Shown in pieces: positions 40,936 to 49,634 of a stretch of DNA of 64,000 nucleotides. Origin of the DNA: Pseudotabrizicola sp. GTDB taxonomy: Bacteria; Pseudomonadota; Alphaproteobacteria; Rhodobacterales; Rhodobacteraceae. Position 1 is the first letter of the stretch. Each line of letters opens with the position of its first letter. The notes beneath the pieces were generated by a model, which saw only the letters and a program-made list of their open reading frames with translations, made no database searches and had not been told where the DNA came from. Both the position numbers and the translations under genes were made by a program. Location: the NCBI RefSeq assembly GCF_030656345.1, contig NZ_JAUSNR010000010.1, positions 62,001-126,000 of the forward strand, given 5' to 3'.

Positions 40936-41631
40936 TCACACCGAAACTGTGGCCTTCAGCACCTCTTTCGACAGGGTGGCCTTGTCGCCCTCCAACGCCA
41001 CCTCGCCGCGTTTGAGGACATAGAAGCGGTCGGCCAGACCATAGGCAAAGTCGAAGTACTGCTCGACCAGAATGATCGCCATATCGCCCTTGCCCTTCAG
41101 ATACTCAATCACCCGACCGATCTGCTGGATGATGTTGGGCTGAATCCCCTCGGTCGGCTCGTCCAGCAGCAGGACGCGCGGCTTCATGATCATCGCCCGG
41201 GCAATCGCCAGTTGCTGCTGTTGCCCGCCCGACAGATCGCCGCCGCGCCGGTGCAGGAAGTCTTTCAGGATCGGGAACAGCTCAAAAATCTCATCCGGGA
41301 TGCGATGTTCTGCCCTTGGCAGCAGGGCATAGGCGGTCTCCATATTCTCGCGCACGGTCAGCAGCGGAAAGATCATCCGCCCCTGCGGCACCACCGCCAG
41401 CCCCCGCTTGGCCATCGCCTGCGGTGGCACCACCGACACCGCATCCCCGCCCAGCCACAGCTGCCCGCCCGAGCGCGGATGCGTCCCCGCCAGCGCCTTC
41501 AGAAGCGAGGTCTTGCCGACCCCGTTGGTGCCCATCACGCAGGTGACCTCACCGGCGCGGGCCTCCATGCTGATGCCGTGCAGGATCTGGCTGCCACCGT
41601 AATGCAGGGTCAGGTTTTCAGTTCTGATCAT
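40936..41631 (-). CDS. urtE: Urea ABC transporter ATP-binding protein UrtE
   Basis: A 231-aa LivF-type ATPase. Walker [17 protein letters not shown], signature [15 protein letters not shown], Walker [16 protein letters not shown]. The [11 protein letters not shown] and [19 protein letters not shown] blocks match UrtE rather than generic LivF proteins. It pairs with UrtD on the cytoplasmic face of the importer. Last gene of urtABCDE; ATG overlaps the urtD stop by 4 bp. Confidence 0.94.
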   Translation of the reverse strand: MIRTENLTLHYGGSQILHGISMEARAGEVTCVMGTNGVGKTSLLKALAGTHPRSGGQLWLGGDAVSVVPPQAMAKRGLAVVPQGRMIFPLLTVRENMETAYALLPRAEHRIPDEIFELFPILKDFLHRRGGDLSGGQQQQLAIARAMIMKPRVLLLDEPTEGIQPNIIQQIGRVIEYLKGKGDMAIILVEQYFDFAYGLADRFYVLKRGEVALEGDKATLSKEVLKATVSV

Positions 41632-42377
41632 CGTTCGGACCGCCCCAGATAAACGTCGATCACCTGCGGATTGCGGGTGACATGGTCCAGACTGCCCTCG
41701 GCCAGCACAGACCCTTCATGCAGCACCGTGACCTTGCAGTTCAGGCGGCGCACGAATTCCATGTCATGTTCCACCACCACCACCGCGCGGGTTTTTGCCA
41801 GATCGACCAGCAGCCGCGTGGTATGCTCCCGCTCCGCGAGGGTCATCCCGGCTGCGGGTTCATCGACCAGCAAAAGCTGCGGTTCCTGCGCCAGCAACAT
41901 CCCGATTTCCAGCCATTGCTTTTGCCCGTGGGACAGCTCGCCCGACTTGCGGGCCAGTGAGTCACCCAGGCCGACTTCCTCCGCCAGCTCCGCCACCCTT
42001 GCGTGGTCGGCGGGTTTGGGCGACCAGAACAGCACCGCCACCGGCCCGCGCGCGGCCTTGAGCGCCATCATCAGGTTGTCGGCAACGGTCTGATCCTCAA
42101 ACACCGTGGGGCGCTGGAACTTGCGGCCAACACCTGCGCGGGCGATCTGCGCCTCTGACATCGACAGCAGCGACTGCAGCCGGTCGCCCCACAGCACCTT
42201 GCCCTCATCCGGCCGGGTCTTGCCGGTGACAATGTCCATAAAGGTGGTCTTGCCCGCCCCGTTCGGCCCGATGATCGCGCGCAGTTCCGCCGGACCAATG
42301 GAAAACGACAGATTGTTGATGGCGCGAAAGCCGTCAAAGGTGACCGACACGCCGGAGACTTCCAGAAGCTGGGTCAT
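41628..42377 (-). CDS. urtD: Urea ABC transporter ATP-binding protein UrtD
   Basis: A 249-aa LivG-type ATPase: Walker [22 protein letters not shown] (the MDxxTGKTRP continuation is a UrtD hallmark), [15 protein letters not shown] signature, [12 protein letters not shown]alker B. Its start overlaps the urtC stop and its stop overlaps the urtE start, both by ATGA, so stoichiometry is translationally coupled. Confidence 0.95.
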   Translation of the reverse strand: MTQLLEVSGVSVTFDGFRAINNLSFSIGPAELRAIIGPNGAGKTTFMDIVTGKTRPDEGKVLWGDRLQSLLSMSEAQIARAGVGRKFQRPTVFEDQTVADNLMMALKAARGPVAVLFWSPKPADHARVAELAEEVGLGDSLARKSGELSHGQKQWLEIGMLLAQEPQLLLVDEPAAGMTLAEREHTTRLLVDLAKTRAVVVVEHDMEFVRRLNCKVTVLHEGSVLAEGSLDHVTRNPQVIDVYLGRSER

Positions 42378-43606
42378 TCCTTGGCCTCCTTTTCCAGCAG
42401 CGATCCGTCATCCGGGCCAAGCTGTGCGCCCTTGCGGTCGGGTGCGCGCAAGCCTTGCCACAGATCGAACAGCCCGCCGATGCCCTTGGGCGCGAACAGG
42501 GTGACGCCGACAAAGGACAGGCCCAGCAGGATCAGCCACCAGTCGACCCAGTTGATGGTGTAAAAGCCAAGGTTGATTGAGGGTGCCCGCCCGCCGGTGA
42601 ACCACGACGACAGCAAGGAAACAAAGGCCGCCCCGATCACCGCGCCATACAGCCGCCCGCGTCCGCCGATGGCGACCCAGACGGCAAGGTAGATGCTGGC
42701 GATGGGGGCCAGTTCCGCCGGGTTGATGATGCCCGCCTGCGGGTAATAAAGCGCGCCCGCAATGGCCGCGATAATCGCGGTCAGGGTGAAGATGAACAGC
42801 TTGTAGCCCTCCACCGAATAGCCAAGGAAGCGCACCCGCGCCTCGTCATCACGGATGGCGCGGATCACGCTGCCGAACTTGCCCGAGACCACCCAGGCCA
42901 CCAGCAGATAGCCCAAGCCAAGCGCAAAGGCCGAGGCCCAGAGGAACCAGACCGAGATCCGGTCCTGCGACACCCCGTCCAGCCCGGGAATGTTCTGCAA
43001 CCCCGAAAGCCCGTTGTTGCCGCGCAGGCCCGAGTCGTTCTGGAACAGATACAGCGCCAGAGCGAGGGTCATCGCCTGTGTCAGGATCGACAGATACACC
43101 CCCGTCACCCGGCTGCGGAACGCCAGCCAGCCGAAGATCAGCGCCAGCAGCCCCGGCACCAGCACCACAAGCATCAATTGCAGCGGCAGCGAATGGGCGA
43201 AGACCCAGACCGGGGGCAGCTCTGACGCGCCGACCACGCCAAAGATCTGGCCCGCGATGCCGTTCTGGATTTCCTGCGCGGTGGCGGGCAGCGCCTCGTT
43301 CGACAGGGCAGTGATGACGATGCCTTCGGTCCGGGCATACATCAGCCACATACCGATCATGTAGCCGCCAAGCGCAAAGAACGCCATGTGGCCAAGGCTT
43401 AGGATACCGGCATAGCCCCAGATCAGATCCATCGCGAGGGCGGCAAGGCACAAGCACAGGGTCTTGCCCAGCGTCTTGATGAAAGAGGTGGACAGGAAGG
43501 CAACGCCATAGGCTTCCGACAGAACGGTGACGCCCAGCGTGAACAGCGACAGGATCAGCAGGAACCACAGGACAGAGGGGTTGCGGGACAAATAGGTGCG
43601 GGTCAT
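42374..43606 (-). CDS. urtC: Urea ABC transporter permease UrtC
   Basis: A 410-aa LivM-type permease with about ten helices. WGYAGILSLGHMAFFALGGYMIGMWLM is the family core; GGRGRLYGAVIGAAFVSLLSSWFT follows. Loops near residues 90-130 are longer than in LivM, typical of UrtC. It forms the membrane pore with UrtB. A structured 121-bp spacer separates it from urtB, unlike the overlapping junctions that follow. Confidence 0.94.
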   Translation of the reverse strand: MTRTYLSRNPSVLWFLLILSLFTLGVTVLSEAYGVAFLSTSFIKTLGKTLCLCLAALAMDLIWGYAGILSLGHMAFFALGGYMIGMWLMYARTEGIVITALSNEALPATAQEIQNGIAGQIFGVVGASELPPVWVFAHSLPLQLMLVVLVPGLLALIFGWLAFRSRVTGVYLSILTQAMTLALALYLFQNDSGLRGNNGLSGLQNIPGLDGVSQDRISVWFLWASAFALGLGYLLVAWVVSGKFGSVIRAIRDDEARVRFLGYSVEGYKLFIFTLTAIIAAIAGALYYPQAGIINPAELAPIASIYLAVWVAIGGRGRLYGAVIGAAFVSLLSSWFTGGRAPSINLGFYTINWVDWWLILLGLSFVGVTLFAPKGIGGLFDLWQGLRAPDRKGAQLGPDDGSLLEKEAKE

Positions 43607-43623
43607 GTCATGCTCCTGCCGTC

Positions 43624-43722
43624 GGACCGGGGGGCCAGCCCCCCCAGTCCATTGGGTTCTCGGACCAATGGCGAAACCAATGGACTACCCCCGGGATATT
43701 TATGAACAGATGAATGGCAGGA
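43624..43722. repeat. Nested palindromic (REP-like) element between urtB and urtC
   Basis: Hairpin 1 is GGAC-GGGGGG paired with CCCCCC-GTCC (43624-43650). AGTCCATTGG (43646-43655) pairs with CCAATGGACT (43677-43686), and an inner CCAATGG at 43665-43671 offers an alternative partner. CCCCGGGATATTTATGAACAGATGAA-like sequence follows. A related GGAGTATTTTTG..AAGATGAA string occurs after eno on the other strand, suggesting a dispersed intergenic repeat. Confidence 0.6.
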
Positions 43723-43727
43723 CATGC

Positions 43728-45701
43728 TCAATCCCCCGCCGCGCGGCCCTTGAGGGCGATGATGCCCCTTGGGCGGAACTGGATGAACAGGATGATGAAC
43801 AGGATCATGTAGGTCTGGGCGGCAAGGGTGTTCGACGGGTTCAGGAACTCGATGCCCTTTTGCAGCGTGCCGATCATCAGCGCCCCTGCCAGCGTGCCCC
43901 AGATATTGCCCACGCCGCCGACCACCACGGTCATGAAGCTCTGCACGATATAGTCGTTGCCCAGTTCCGAGGTGACCTTGGCAAAGAGGCCGATGGCAAT
44001 CCCCGCAATACCGGCGATGCCCGAGCCGAGGCCGAAGGTCAGCATGTTGATGCGGTCGGGGTTGATGCCCATGGACGCCGCCATCGACGGATTCTGCGTC
44101 ACTGCGCGCACCTCCAGCCCCAGACGGGTGCGCTTCATCAGCCAGAGGAAGAACATCAGGAACAAGAGCGCCAGCACGAAGATCGCCACCCGGATATAGC
44201 TGATCGACACGATGTCGTTGAAGGTCAGCGCACCATCGAGCCAGGCGGGGGAGGTCAGAGGCCGGGCCTGGGTTCCGAACACGTTCTTGGCCAGCTGCTG
44301 CAGCGCAATCGAGATGCCGAAGGTGGCCAGCAGGGTTTCCAGCGGGCGCTTGTACAGGTGGCGGATCACCAGCCGCTCCATCGCGACCCCGGCGGCGAAG
44401 GTCACAAGGAAGGCCAGCGGCAGCGCCACGATCAGCGACAGGGTGTAATTCGGGATGAACAGCTGCACCACATAGCCGGTATAGGCCCCCATCATGATGA
44501 ATTCGCCATGCGCCATGTTGATCACCCGCATCACGCCGAAGGTTATGGCCAGACCGATGGCGGCCAGAAAGTAGATCGACGCCAGCGACAGCGCATCCAG
44601 CGCCAGATCGGCCATCTGCATCGCGGCCAGCTTGATCTCGATGCCGGTCAGCACGGCCTGCGCGGCGGTGGTGACGGCACTGTCGGGTTCGGAATAGGTT
44701 TCCACAAAGCGATGACCGGCGACGATCTGCGTCACCTCTTCATCGGTGGCCGCAACCGGCACCGCCCCCGCCTCTTCCAGCGCGGTATAGGCGCGGTTGC
44801 GGGCGGCCTGGGTGTTCAGCTCGGCCAGCGGAATGCCTGCGACGGTGCCACCCTCAATATTGGCGGCGAGCGAGGCTTTCAGTTCAGCCGTGGTCAGCCG
44901 TGCGGGGGCGAGGTTGGCGGCGACCAGCAGGTCGTATGCCTCGGTCTCGGTCAGATCGCTGCCCGGGTCAAGTTCGCGGGCGATGTTGCCGGCAATCGCG
45001 GTGCCCACGGGCGCTGCCCGGCGGGTGGTGGCCAGCAGCGGGTTGAGCGCGCCGCGCAGATCAAGCCCCAGATCACCGGAGAAGCTGTCAATCGCGGCAA
45101 TCCGCGTGGCGCTGTCTGGGTCAAAGCGCAGGGTCAGCAGGCGGTTCAGCCGGTCTTTTTGCGCGCGCAGGGCGGGATCGGTCTCGGCCTCGATCGACGC
45201 GCGCAGGGGGTCGAGCAATTCGGGGGCCGGGTCGCGGGCGATGGTGGTCAGCGCATCGGCGCGGCGGGCCCGGTCAGGATCGTTGAGCTGGAACTGCACC
45301 AGCGCCGTGGCGATCACCCCGCGCACCCCGGCGTTGGGGCGCAGTTCGGTGATGTCGGCGCGGGGGGCGGTGCCCGCATCGGTGCCGTCAAGCATGCGCA
45401 GGGCATAGCCATCCGCGCTTTCGGCAATCAGCACGAAGGCCCCATCAGATTTGCGGATGCCAAGCCCCCGGTTGGCCCATGCCGACAGGATCACCAGTGC
45501 CTGCGGATCGCCGCTGCCCGCAAGGGCGGTGATCACCGGGCCGATGGTCTGGCGCGAGGGCTTCTCGATCTGGGCGCGGTTTTCTTCGACGATTGCGGCG
45601 GCAGTGGCGGTGTCAGCCACGGGCGGGCTGGTCTGGGCAAGACCGCCAAGCGGGATCAGCGACAACAGCGCAAGAAAGACGGCAGCAAAGGCGGCGCGCA
45701 T
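43728..45701 (-). CDS. urtB: Urea ABC transporter permease UrtB
   Basis: A 657-aa protein with start MRAAFAAVFLALLSLIPLGGLAQ at 45701, a Sec signal. The first roughly 330 residues are a periplasmic Ala/Asp-rich helical extension found in UrtB but not in LivH. The C-terminal part is a LivH-type permease (LDALSLASIYFLAAIGLAITFGVMRVINMAHGEFIMMGAYTGY, VGGVGNIWGTLAGALMIG). It is the longest urt gene; a frame open to 45938 has no support for an earlier start. Confidence 0.93.
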   Translation of the reverse strand: MRAAFAAVFLALLSLIPLGGLAQTSPPVADTATAAAIVEENRAQIEKPSRQTIGPVITALAGSGDPQALVILSAWANRGLGIRKSDGAFVLIAESADGYALRMLDGTDAGTAPRADITELRPNAGVRGVIATALVQFQLNDPDRARRADALTTIARDPAPELLDPLRASIEAETDPALRAQKDRLNRLLTLRFDPDSATRIAAIDSFSGDLGLDLRGALNPLLATTRRAAPVGTAIAGNIARELDPGSDLTETEAYDLLVAANLAPARLTTAELKASLAANIEGGTVAGIPLAELNTQAARNRAYTALEEAGAVPVAATDEEVTQIVAGHRFVETYSEPDSAVTTAAQAVLTGIEIKLAAMQMADLALDALSLASIYFLAAIGLAITFGVMRVINMAHGEFIMMGAYTGYVVQLFIPNYTLSLIVALPLAFLVTFAAGVAMERLVIRHLYKRPLETLLATFGISIALQQLAKNVFGTQARPLTSPAWLDGALTFNDIVSISYIRVAIFVLALLFLMFFLWLMKRTRLGLEVRAVTQNPSMAASMGINPDRINMLTFGLGSGIAGIAGIAIGLFAKVTSELGNDYIVQSFMTVVVGGVGNIWGTLAGALMIGTLQKGIEFLNPSNTLAAQTYMILFIILFIQFRPRGIIALKGRAAGD

Positions 45702-45740
45702 GGGTGGGCCTTGTTTTTGGGATGAGGGGTCGCGCAGAAA

Positions 45741-45766
45741 GGGCGGGAGGCTTTGGCCCCCCGCCC
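45741..45766 (-). terminator. Hairpin in the urtA-urtB spacer
   Basis: GGGCGGG (45741-45747) pairs with CCCGCCC (45760-45766); on the minus strand the stem is followed by TTTC. Partial attenuation after the binding-protein gene is usual in ABC operons, raising urtA mRNA over the permease mRNA. Confidence 0.55.
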
Positions 45767-45774
45767 GGATGCGA

Positions 45775-47052
45775 TCAGTAGTTCGATTTGATCTGAACGC
45801 AGGTCTTGGTTTCGGTGTTGTACATGCCGCAGTCCAGCTCGGCCCAGTCAGCTTCGAGCACAGCCGATTCCGGCAGGAAGTCGGTCCAGGCGTCGCCGGG
45901 GACCGGATCGGTGGACGACACGATGTCAAACTGGCCATCGGCGCGGATCTCGCCGATCAGAACCGGCTTGGTCAGGTGATGGTTCGGCAGCATCTTGGCA
46001 ATGCCGCCGGTCAGGTTCGGGGTTTCCAGACCATACATCGCGGTGCGCACGGCATCGACATCGGTGGTGCCTGCCGCCTCGACCGCTTGCACCCACATGT
46101 TGAAACCAATCACATGCGCTTCCATCGGGTCGTTGAACACGCGGTTTTCACCGGCAAAGGCTTTCCATTTGGCGATCCATTCGGTGTTCAGCTCCGATTC
46201 CGCCGACTGGAAATAGTTCCACGCCGCCAGATGGCCGACGAGGTTGGAGGTATCAAGGCCCGACAGTTCCTCTTCACCAACCGAGAAGGCGACGACCGGA
46301 ATGTCATCCGCGGAAATGCCTGCTGCGGCCAGTTCCTTGTAGAAGCCGATATTGGCATCGCCGTTGATGGTGGAAATCACGCCGACCTTTTTGCCATCAG
46401 CGCCCAGAGCCACCACATCGGCCACGATCTTGGACCAGTCTGAATGGCCAAAGGGGGTGTAGTTCACGAAGATATCGGCCTCGGCAATGCCCTTGGATTT
46501 CAGATAGCTGTCGAGGATGTTGTTCGTGGTGCGCGGATAGACATAATCGGTGCCGAGCAGCGCGAATTTCTCGACGCCCAGTTCCTCAAGGAAATAGTCG
46601 GTTGCCGGAATCGCCTGCTGGTTCGGGGCGGCCCCAGTGTAGAACACGTTCTTTGAGGATTCCTCGCCTTCATACTGCACCGGGTAGAACAGCAGCCCGT
46701 TCAGTTCCTCGATCACCGGCAGCACCGATTTGCGCGAGACGCTTGTCCAGCAGCCGAACATCACATCGACATTCGACACGGTCATCAGCTCGCGTGCCTT
46801 TTCGGCAAACAGCGGCCAGTCTGATGCGGGGTCAACCACCACCGCTTCAAGCTGTTTGCCCAGCACGCCGCCCTTGGCGTTCTGTTCGGCGATCAGCATC
46901 AGCATCACATCTTTCAGCGTGGTTTCCGAAATCGCCATCGAGCCTGACAGCGAATGCAGCACCCCTACCTTGATCGTCTCATCCTGTGCGATGGCCTGCC
47001 CTGCCGTCATGGCAATGGCAGAGGCCAGCAGCGCTCCCTTGAAATTCGACAT
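45775..47052 (-). CDS. urtA: Urea ABC transporter substrate-binding protein UrtA
   Basis: A 425-aa periplasmic protein with signal peptide MSNFKGALLASAIAMTAGQAIAQ. The mature protein begins DETIKVGVLHSLSGSMAISETTLKD, the diagnostic UrtA/AmiC-type opening, and contains MFGCWTSVSRKSVLPV, FYPVQYEGEESSKNVFYTGAAPNQQAIPA and MEAHVIGFNMWVQAVE. It captures urea or short amides for the urtBCDE importer. It is the first urt gene, preceded by a long leader with two palindromes. Confidence 0.96.
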   Translation of the reverse strand: MSNFKGALLASAIAMTAGQAIAQDETIKVGVLHSLSGSMAISETTLKDVMLMLIAEQNAKGGVLGKQLEAVVVDPASDWPLFAEKARELMTVSNVDVMFGCWTSVSRKSVLPVIEELNGLLFYPVQYEGEESSKNVFYTGAAPNQQAIPATDYFLEELGVEKFALLGTDYVYPRTTNNILDSYLKSKGIAEADIFVNYTPFGHSDWSKIVADVVALGADGKKVGVISTINGDANIGFYKELAAAGISADDIPVVAFSVGEEELSGLDTSNLVGHLAAWNYFQSAESELNTEWIAKWKAFAGENRVFNDPMEAHVIGFNMWVQAVEAAGTTDVDAVRTAMYGLETPNLTGGIAKMLPNHHLTKPVLIGEIRADGQFDIVSSTDPVPGDAWTDFLPESAVLEADWAELDCGMYNTETKTCVQIKSNY

Positions 47053-47115
47053 GGTTTTCCCTCATTGGGCCGCGCAAGGCACAGGCCTTCCGTCACTCCG
47101 GGACGGCCTGTCTTT

Positions 47116-47135
47116 GTGCGGCAACGTTGTTGCAC
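47116..47135. promoter_or_regulatory. 20-bp palindrome near the urtA promoter
   Basis: GTGCGGCAACGTTGTTGCAC is symmetrical at 16 of 20 positions (GTGC-nn-CAACGTTG-nn-GCAC), the two mismatched dinucleotides being G/T pairs in RNA. It ends 64 bp before the urtA start. It could be a repressor or activator site; I do not recognise the regulator. Confidence 0.5.
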
Positions 47136-47379
47136 CCCGCGCCGTGATGGCGATGCGACCCTTCGCAGCCGCCACAGCACATTCTTTTTTCTTGTGCGGT
47201 CCAAAGCCGGACTGCCCTGTCACGAAAGCGTCATTGCCGCGGTGCGGCAAGCTGCGGCGCATCTCGTGCAGGCAAGGGCCGGAGCGCCCTTCGGTTTTGC
47301 TATCGGATTAAGCAGTATCGCAGGCAATCGCCCTGATTCGAGGCTAAATGCGGCAAGTGCCCACGACTCAGGCAGAGGA

Positions 47380-47400
47380 TTTGATCATAAAGTGATCAAA
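47380..47400. promoter_or_regulatory. 8-bp inverted repeat upstream of urtA
   Basis: TTTGATCA-N5-TGATCAAA is a perfect dyad. The half-sites resemble FNR half-sites (TTGAT/ATCAA), but the spacing is 9 bp instead of 4, so a normal FnrL site is unlikely. It lies just behind the ureG terminator and about 330 bp upstream of urtA. Confidence 0.4.
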
Positions 47401-47405
47401 GCAAC

Positions 47406-47432
47406 AAAAAAAACCCGGACCAGCCGGGGTTT
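47406..47432 (-). terminator. Rho-independent terminator of the urease operon
   Basis: On the minus strand GAAACCCCGG-CTGGT-CCGGGTTT forms a stem with one bulged base, followed by eight T residues. It lies 30 bp after the ureG stop. Confidence 0.88.
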
Positions 47433-47461
47433 CGTTTCGCGGTGCGGGGATCAGGCTGCCG

Positions 47462-48106
47462 TCAGGCCCGTCTGGCGCTGACAAGCGCCGGGCGCAGGGC
47501 CAGACCGCCCTCCCGCTCCAGAAAGGCGACCACCTCGGCCACGCCATGACCATCGCGCAGGCGGGCCATGATATAGGGGCGGGTGCCACGGGCGCGGGCG
47601 GTGTCGGATTCCAGCAAAACCGGGTCCACGCCGACATAAGGCGCAAGGTCGGTTTTGTTCACGATCAGCAGGTCAGACCGCGTGACCCCCGGCCCGCGCT
47701 TGCGCGGAATGTCCTGACCGGCGGCGGTGTCGATGACGTAGATGGTGATATCGGCAAGCTCGGGGCTGTAGGTCGCAGCCAGATTGTCACCACCGGATTC
47801 GATCAGGATCAGGTCCAGATCAGGGTGCAGCGCGCGCAGATCGGCGATGGCGGCCAGATTGATGCTGGCATCTTCGCGGATCGCGGTATGCGGGCAGCCG
47901 CCGGTTTCCACGCCGCGGATACGGTCGGCAGGCAGCACCTGTGCGCGCAGCAGGTAATCGGCATCCTCACGCGTGTAGATGTCATTGGTGATCACCGCCA
48001 TCGAACAGCGCGGGGCCAGCGCGCGCGCCAGATGTTCAGTCAGGGTGGTCTTGCCCGCGCCCACCGGGCCGCCAATTCCCACCCGCAGGGGGCCATTCAC
48101 GCTCAT
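47462..48106 (-). CDS. ureG: Urease accessory GTPase UreG
   Basis: A 214-aa SIMIBI GTPase: P-loop [56 protein letters not shown] (CPH metal site) and [13 protein letters not shown]. It binds nickel and uses GTP hydrolysis to drive nickel insertion into the urease active site, together with UreD, UreF and UreE. ATG overlaps the ureF stop by 4 bp. Last gene of the urease operon. Confidence 0.97.
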   Translation of the reverse strand: MSVNGPLRVGIGGPVGAGKTTLTEHLARALAPRCSMAVITNDIYTREDADYLLRAQVLPADRIRGVETGGCPHTAIREDASINLAAIADLRALHPDLDLILIESGGDNLAATYSPELADITIYVIDTAAGQDIPRKRGPGVTRSDLLIVNKTDLAPYVGVDPVLLESDTARARGTRPYIMARLRDGHGVAEVVAFLEREGGLALRPALVSARRA

Positions 48107-48738
48107 GTCCGGTATATCCTTACGTCCATTGTTTCATGCGCCAGTGCCGACAGATCGGCCCCCATTGCCGACGACCCCAGATCATCGAGCGTCAGTTGCG
48201 CGACCTGCGCCGACAGCGCGTCGATCACCGGGTGCAGCGATGCCAGCACCCCCTGCCCCGCCTCTTGCCCCAAGGGCATGAATCGCATGGCGACCGAGGT
48301 CAGGTTGCTGGAAAACGCATGCAGATACAAGGCGGCGACCTGCGCTGCAGGCAGGTTCAGGGGGGCCGCCGCCTCTCCCACCGCGACCGGCAGGCAGCGG
48401 GCGGGCAAGGGGCGGCCCGTCAGGGCGGCGACCGTGCGGGCGAAAGCCGTGCCCTGTTCCAGCGTCTCGGACAGCCGCTCGGAAGAAGGCTGCAGCGCGC
48501 GGGCCAGATCGTCGAGCGCGTCAAGGTCCGCGCCGGATCGCAGCGCCTGTACCAGCAATATCGCATCCTGCCGCCCGGCCCCGAACTGCAACACCTCGGC
48601 CAGCCACTGGCGTAACTGGGGGGCACTTGCCACCTGCGCCGTCGATATCGCCTGCTCCAGCCCGTGCGAATAGGCAAAGCCCCCGGTCGGAAACGACGGG
48701 GACAGCCATTGCACAAGGGTCAGGAGGGGTTGGCTCAT
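48103..48738 (-). CDS. ureF: Urease accessory protein UreF
   Basis: A 211-aa all-helical protein: [24 protein letters not shown] and the C-terminal [26 protein letters not shown] match UreF. It bridges UreD and UreG in the nickel-loading complex. It starts 6 bp after ureE and overlaps ureG. Confidence 0.95.
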   Translation of the reverse strand: MSQPLLTLVQWLSPSFPTGGFAYSHGLEQAISTAQVASAPQLRQWLAEVLQFGAGRQDAILLVQALRSGADLDALDDLARALQPSSERLSETLEQGTAFARTVAALTGRPLPARCLPVAVGEAAAPLNLPAAQVAALYLHAFSSNLTSVAMRFMPLGQEAGQGVLASLHPVIDALSAQVAQLTLDDLGSSAMGADLSALAHETMDVRIYRT

Positions 48739-48744
48739 CGTGGG

Positions 48745-49338
48745 TCAGGTCTTGCTGTGGGGGTGGTGATGGTGGGTGTGGTCATGACTGTGGCTGTGAC
48801 TGTGACTGTGACTGTGGTCATGATCGTGGCTGTGAGAATGGCTTTCCGCATGGCTGTGCGCCGCGGCATGGCTGTGCCCGCCCTCCGGCCCGTGATCATG
48901 CCCCATCGGGCGGCCCATGCCGTAAGCCCCGACCTCGGGCGCAAAGGGTTCGGTCAGCGCCCGCACCCCGGCCCCCAGCTGACGCAGCATCGCTTCCAGC
49001 ACGTGATCAGCGCGGATCACCAGCCGCGCAGGCTCGACCTGACAGGGAGTATGGCGGTTGCCGATGTGCCAGGCATAGCGGGCGAGGTCAGGGCCGGTGA
49101 TCTCTAGTACCGCCTCGCGCGCGGCGGTCACCCGGACGGTGCGGCCATCCTCCAGCTCGAACCCCCAGACCGCATCCAGATTGGTCACCTCGGCCAGATC
49201 GACCAGAAAGCCATCACCCATTGCCGTGACCAGCCGCTTGCGGCGCACAAGACGGTCGTCATAGGTCAGCACGACTTCGGCATCATGGGTGGCAGGGGCG
49301 TCTTTCAGCAAGCGGCGGACGGCGGGCAGATCGGTCAT
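48745..49338 (-). CDS. ureE: Urease accessory protein UreE with His-rich tail
   Basis: A 197-aa nickel metallochaperone. The N-terminal domain (about 1-70) and metal-binding domain (YAWHIGNRHTPCQVE, with the conserved His) are followed by a tail of about 52 residues containing over 20 histidines in HSHSH, HDHDH and HHHH runs. It delivers Ni2+ to UreG. The tail is encoded by a short-period repeat around 48755-48850. The gene begins the downstream half of the operon, after the antisense 59-aa gene. Confidence 0.94.
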   Translation of the reverse strand: MTDLPAVRRLLKDAPATHDAEVVLTYDDRLVRRKRLVTAMGDGFLVDLAEVTNLDAVWGFELEDGRTVRVTAAREAVLEITGPDLARYAWHIGNRHTPCQVEPARLVIRADHVLEAMLRQLGAGVRALTEPFAPEVGAYGMGRPMGHDHGPEGGHSHAAAHSHAESHSHSHDHDHSHSHSHSHSHDHTHHHHPHSKT

Positions 49339-49447
49339 GTCTTATCCTCGGTTCGGAAAGAATTCGGGGTGGCAGAGAGATGGTAGGAAGTCATTAACCC
49401 GTTCGGGGCAAACTCGGGGAAGTGCAGGCCAAAAAGCGGAGGGGCGG

Positions 49448-49627
49448 ATGCAAACCCAGGACCTTGCAAAAGAACTGACAGAGGTGCGGGCCCAGATTCT
49501 GCGGCTGAAAAAGCGCGAACTCCAGCTGCACAAGGAACTTCTGGCGGCCGAAGGTGCTGCGTCGGCGGTGCGCCCCGGCTGGCCGATCCGGCGCAAGCAG
49601 CCCGCCCTGACCCCCGCCCCGCACTGA
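49448..49627 (+). CDS. Small coiled-coil protein antisense inside the urease operon
   Basis: A 59-aa protein with start ATG at 49448 behind GGAGGGG. MQTQDLAKELTEVRAQILRLKKRELQLHKELLAAEG has clear heptad leucine/charge pattern, so a coiled coil is expected; the tail is basic and Pro-rich. No family is recognised. It runs opposite to the flanking ureC and ureE genes and ends 8 bp from the ureC stop. It could influence ureC-ureE readthrough. The ribosome site and composition make it a real gene rather than noise. Confidence 0.7.
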   Translation: MQTQDLAKELTEVRAQILRLKKRELQLHKELLAAEGAASAVRPGWPIRRKQPALTPAPH

Positions 49628-49634
49628 CGAACGG

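Larger units (their letters stand above)
47053..47461. other. 409-bp region between ureG and urtA
   Basis: It holds, in order of leftward transcription, the ureG terminator, an 8+8-bp palindrome, and a promoter-proximal 20-bp palindrome before urtA. No ORF in it has a plausible start or family features. The arrangement means urtABCDE has its own promoter and is not simply read through from the urease operon. Confidence 0.6.
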
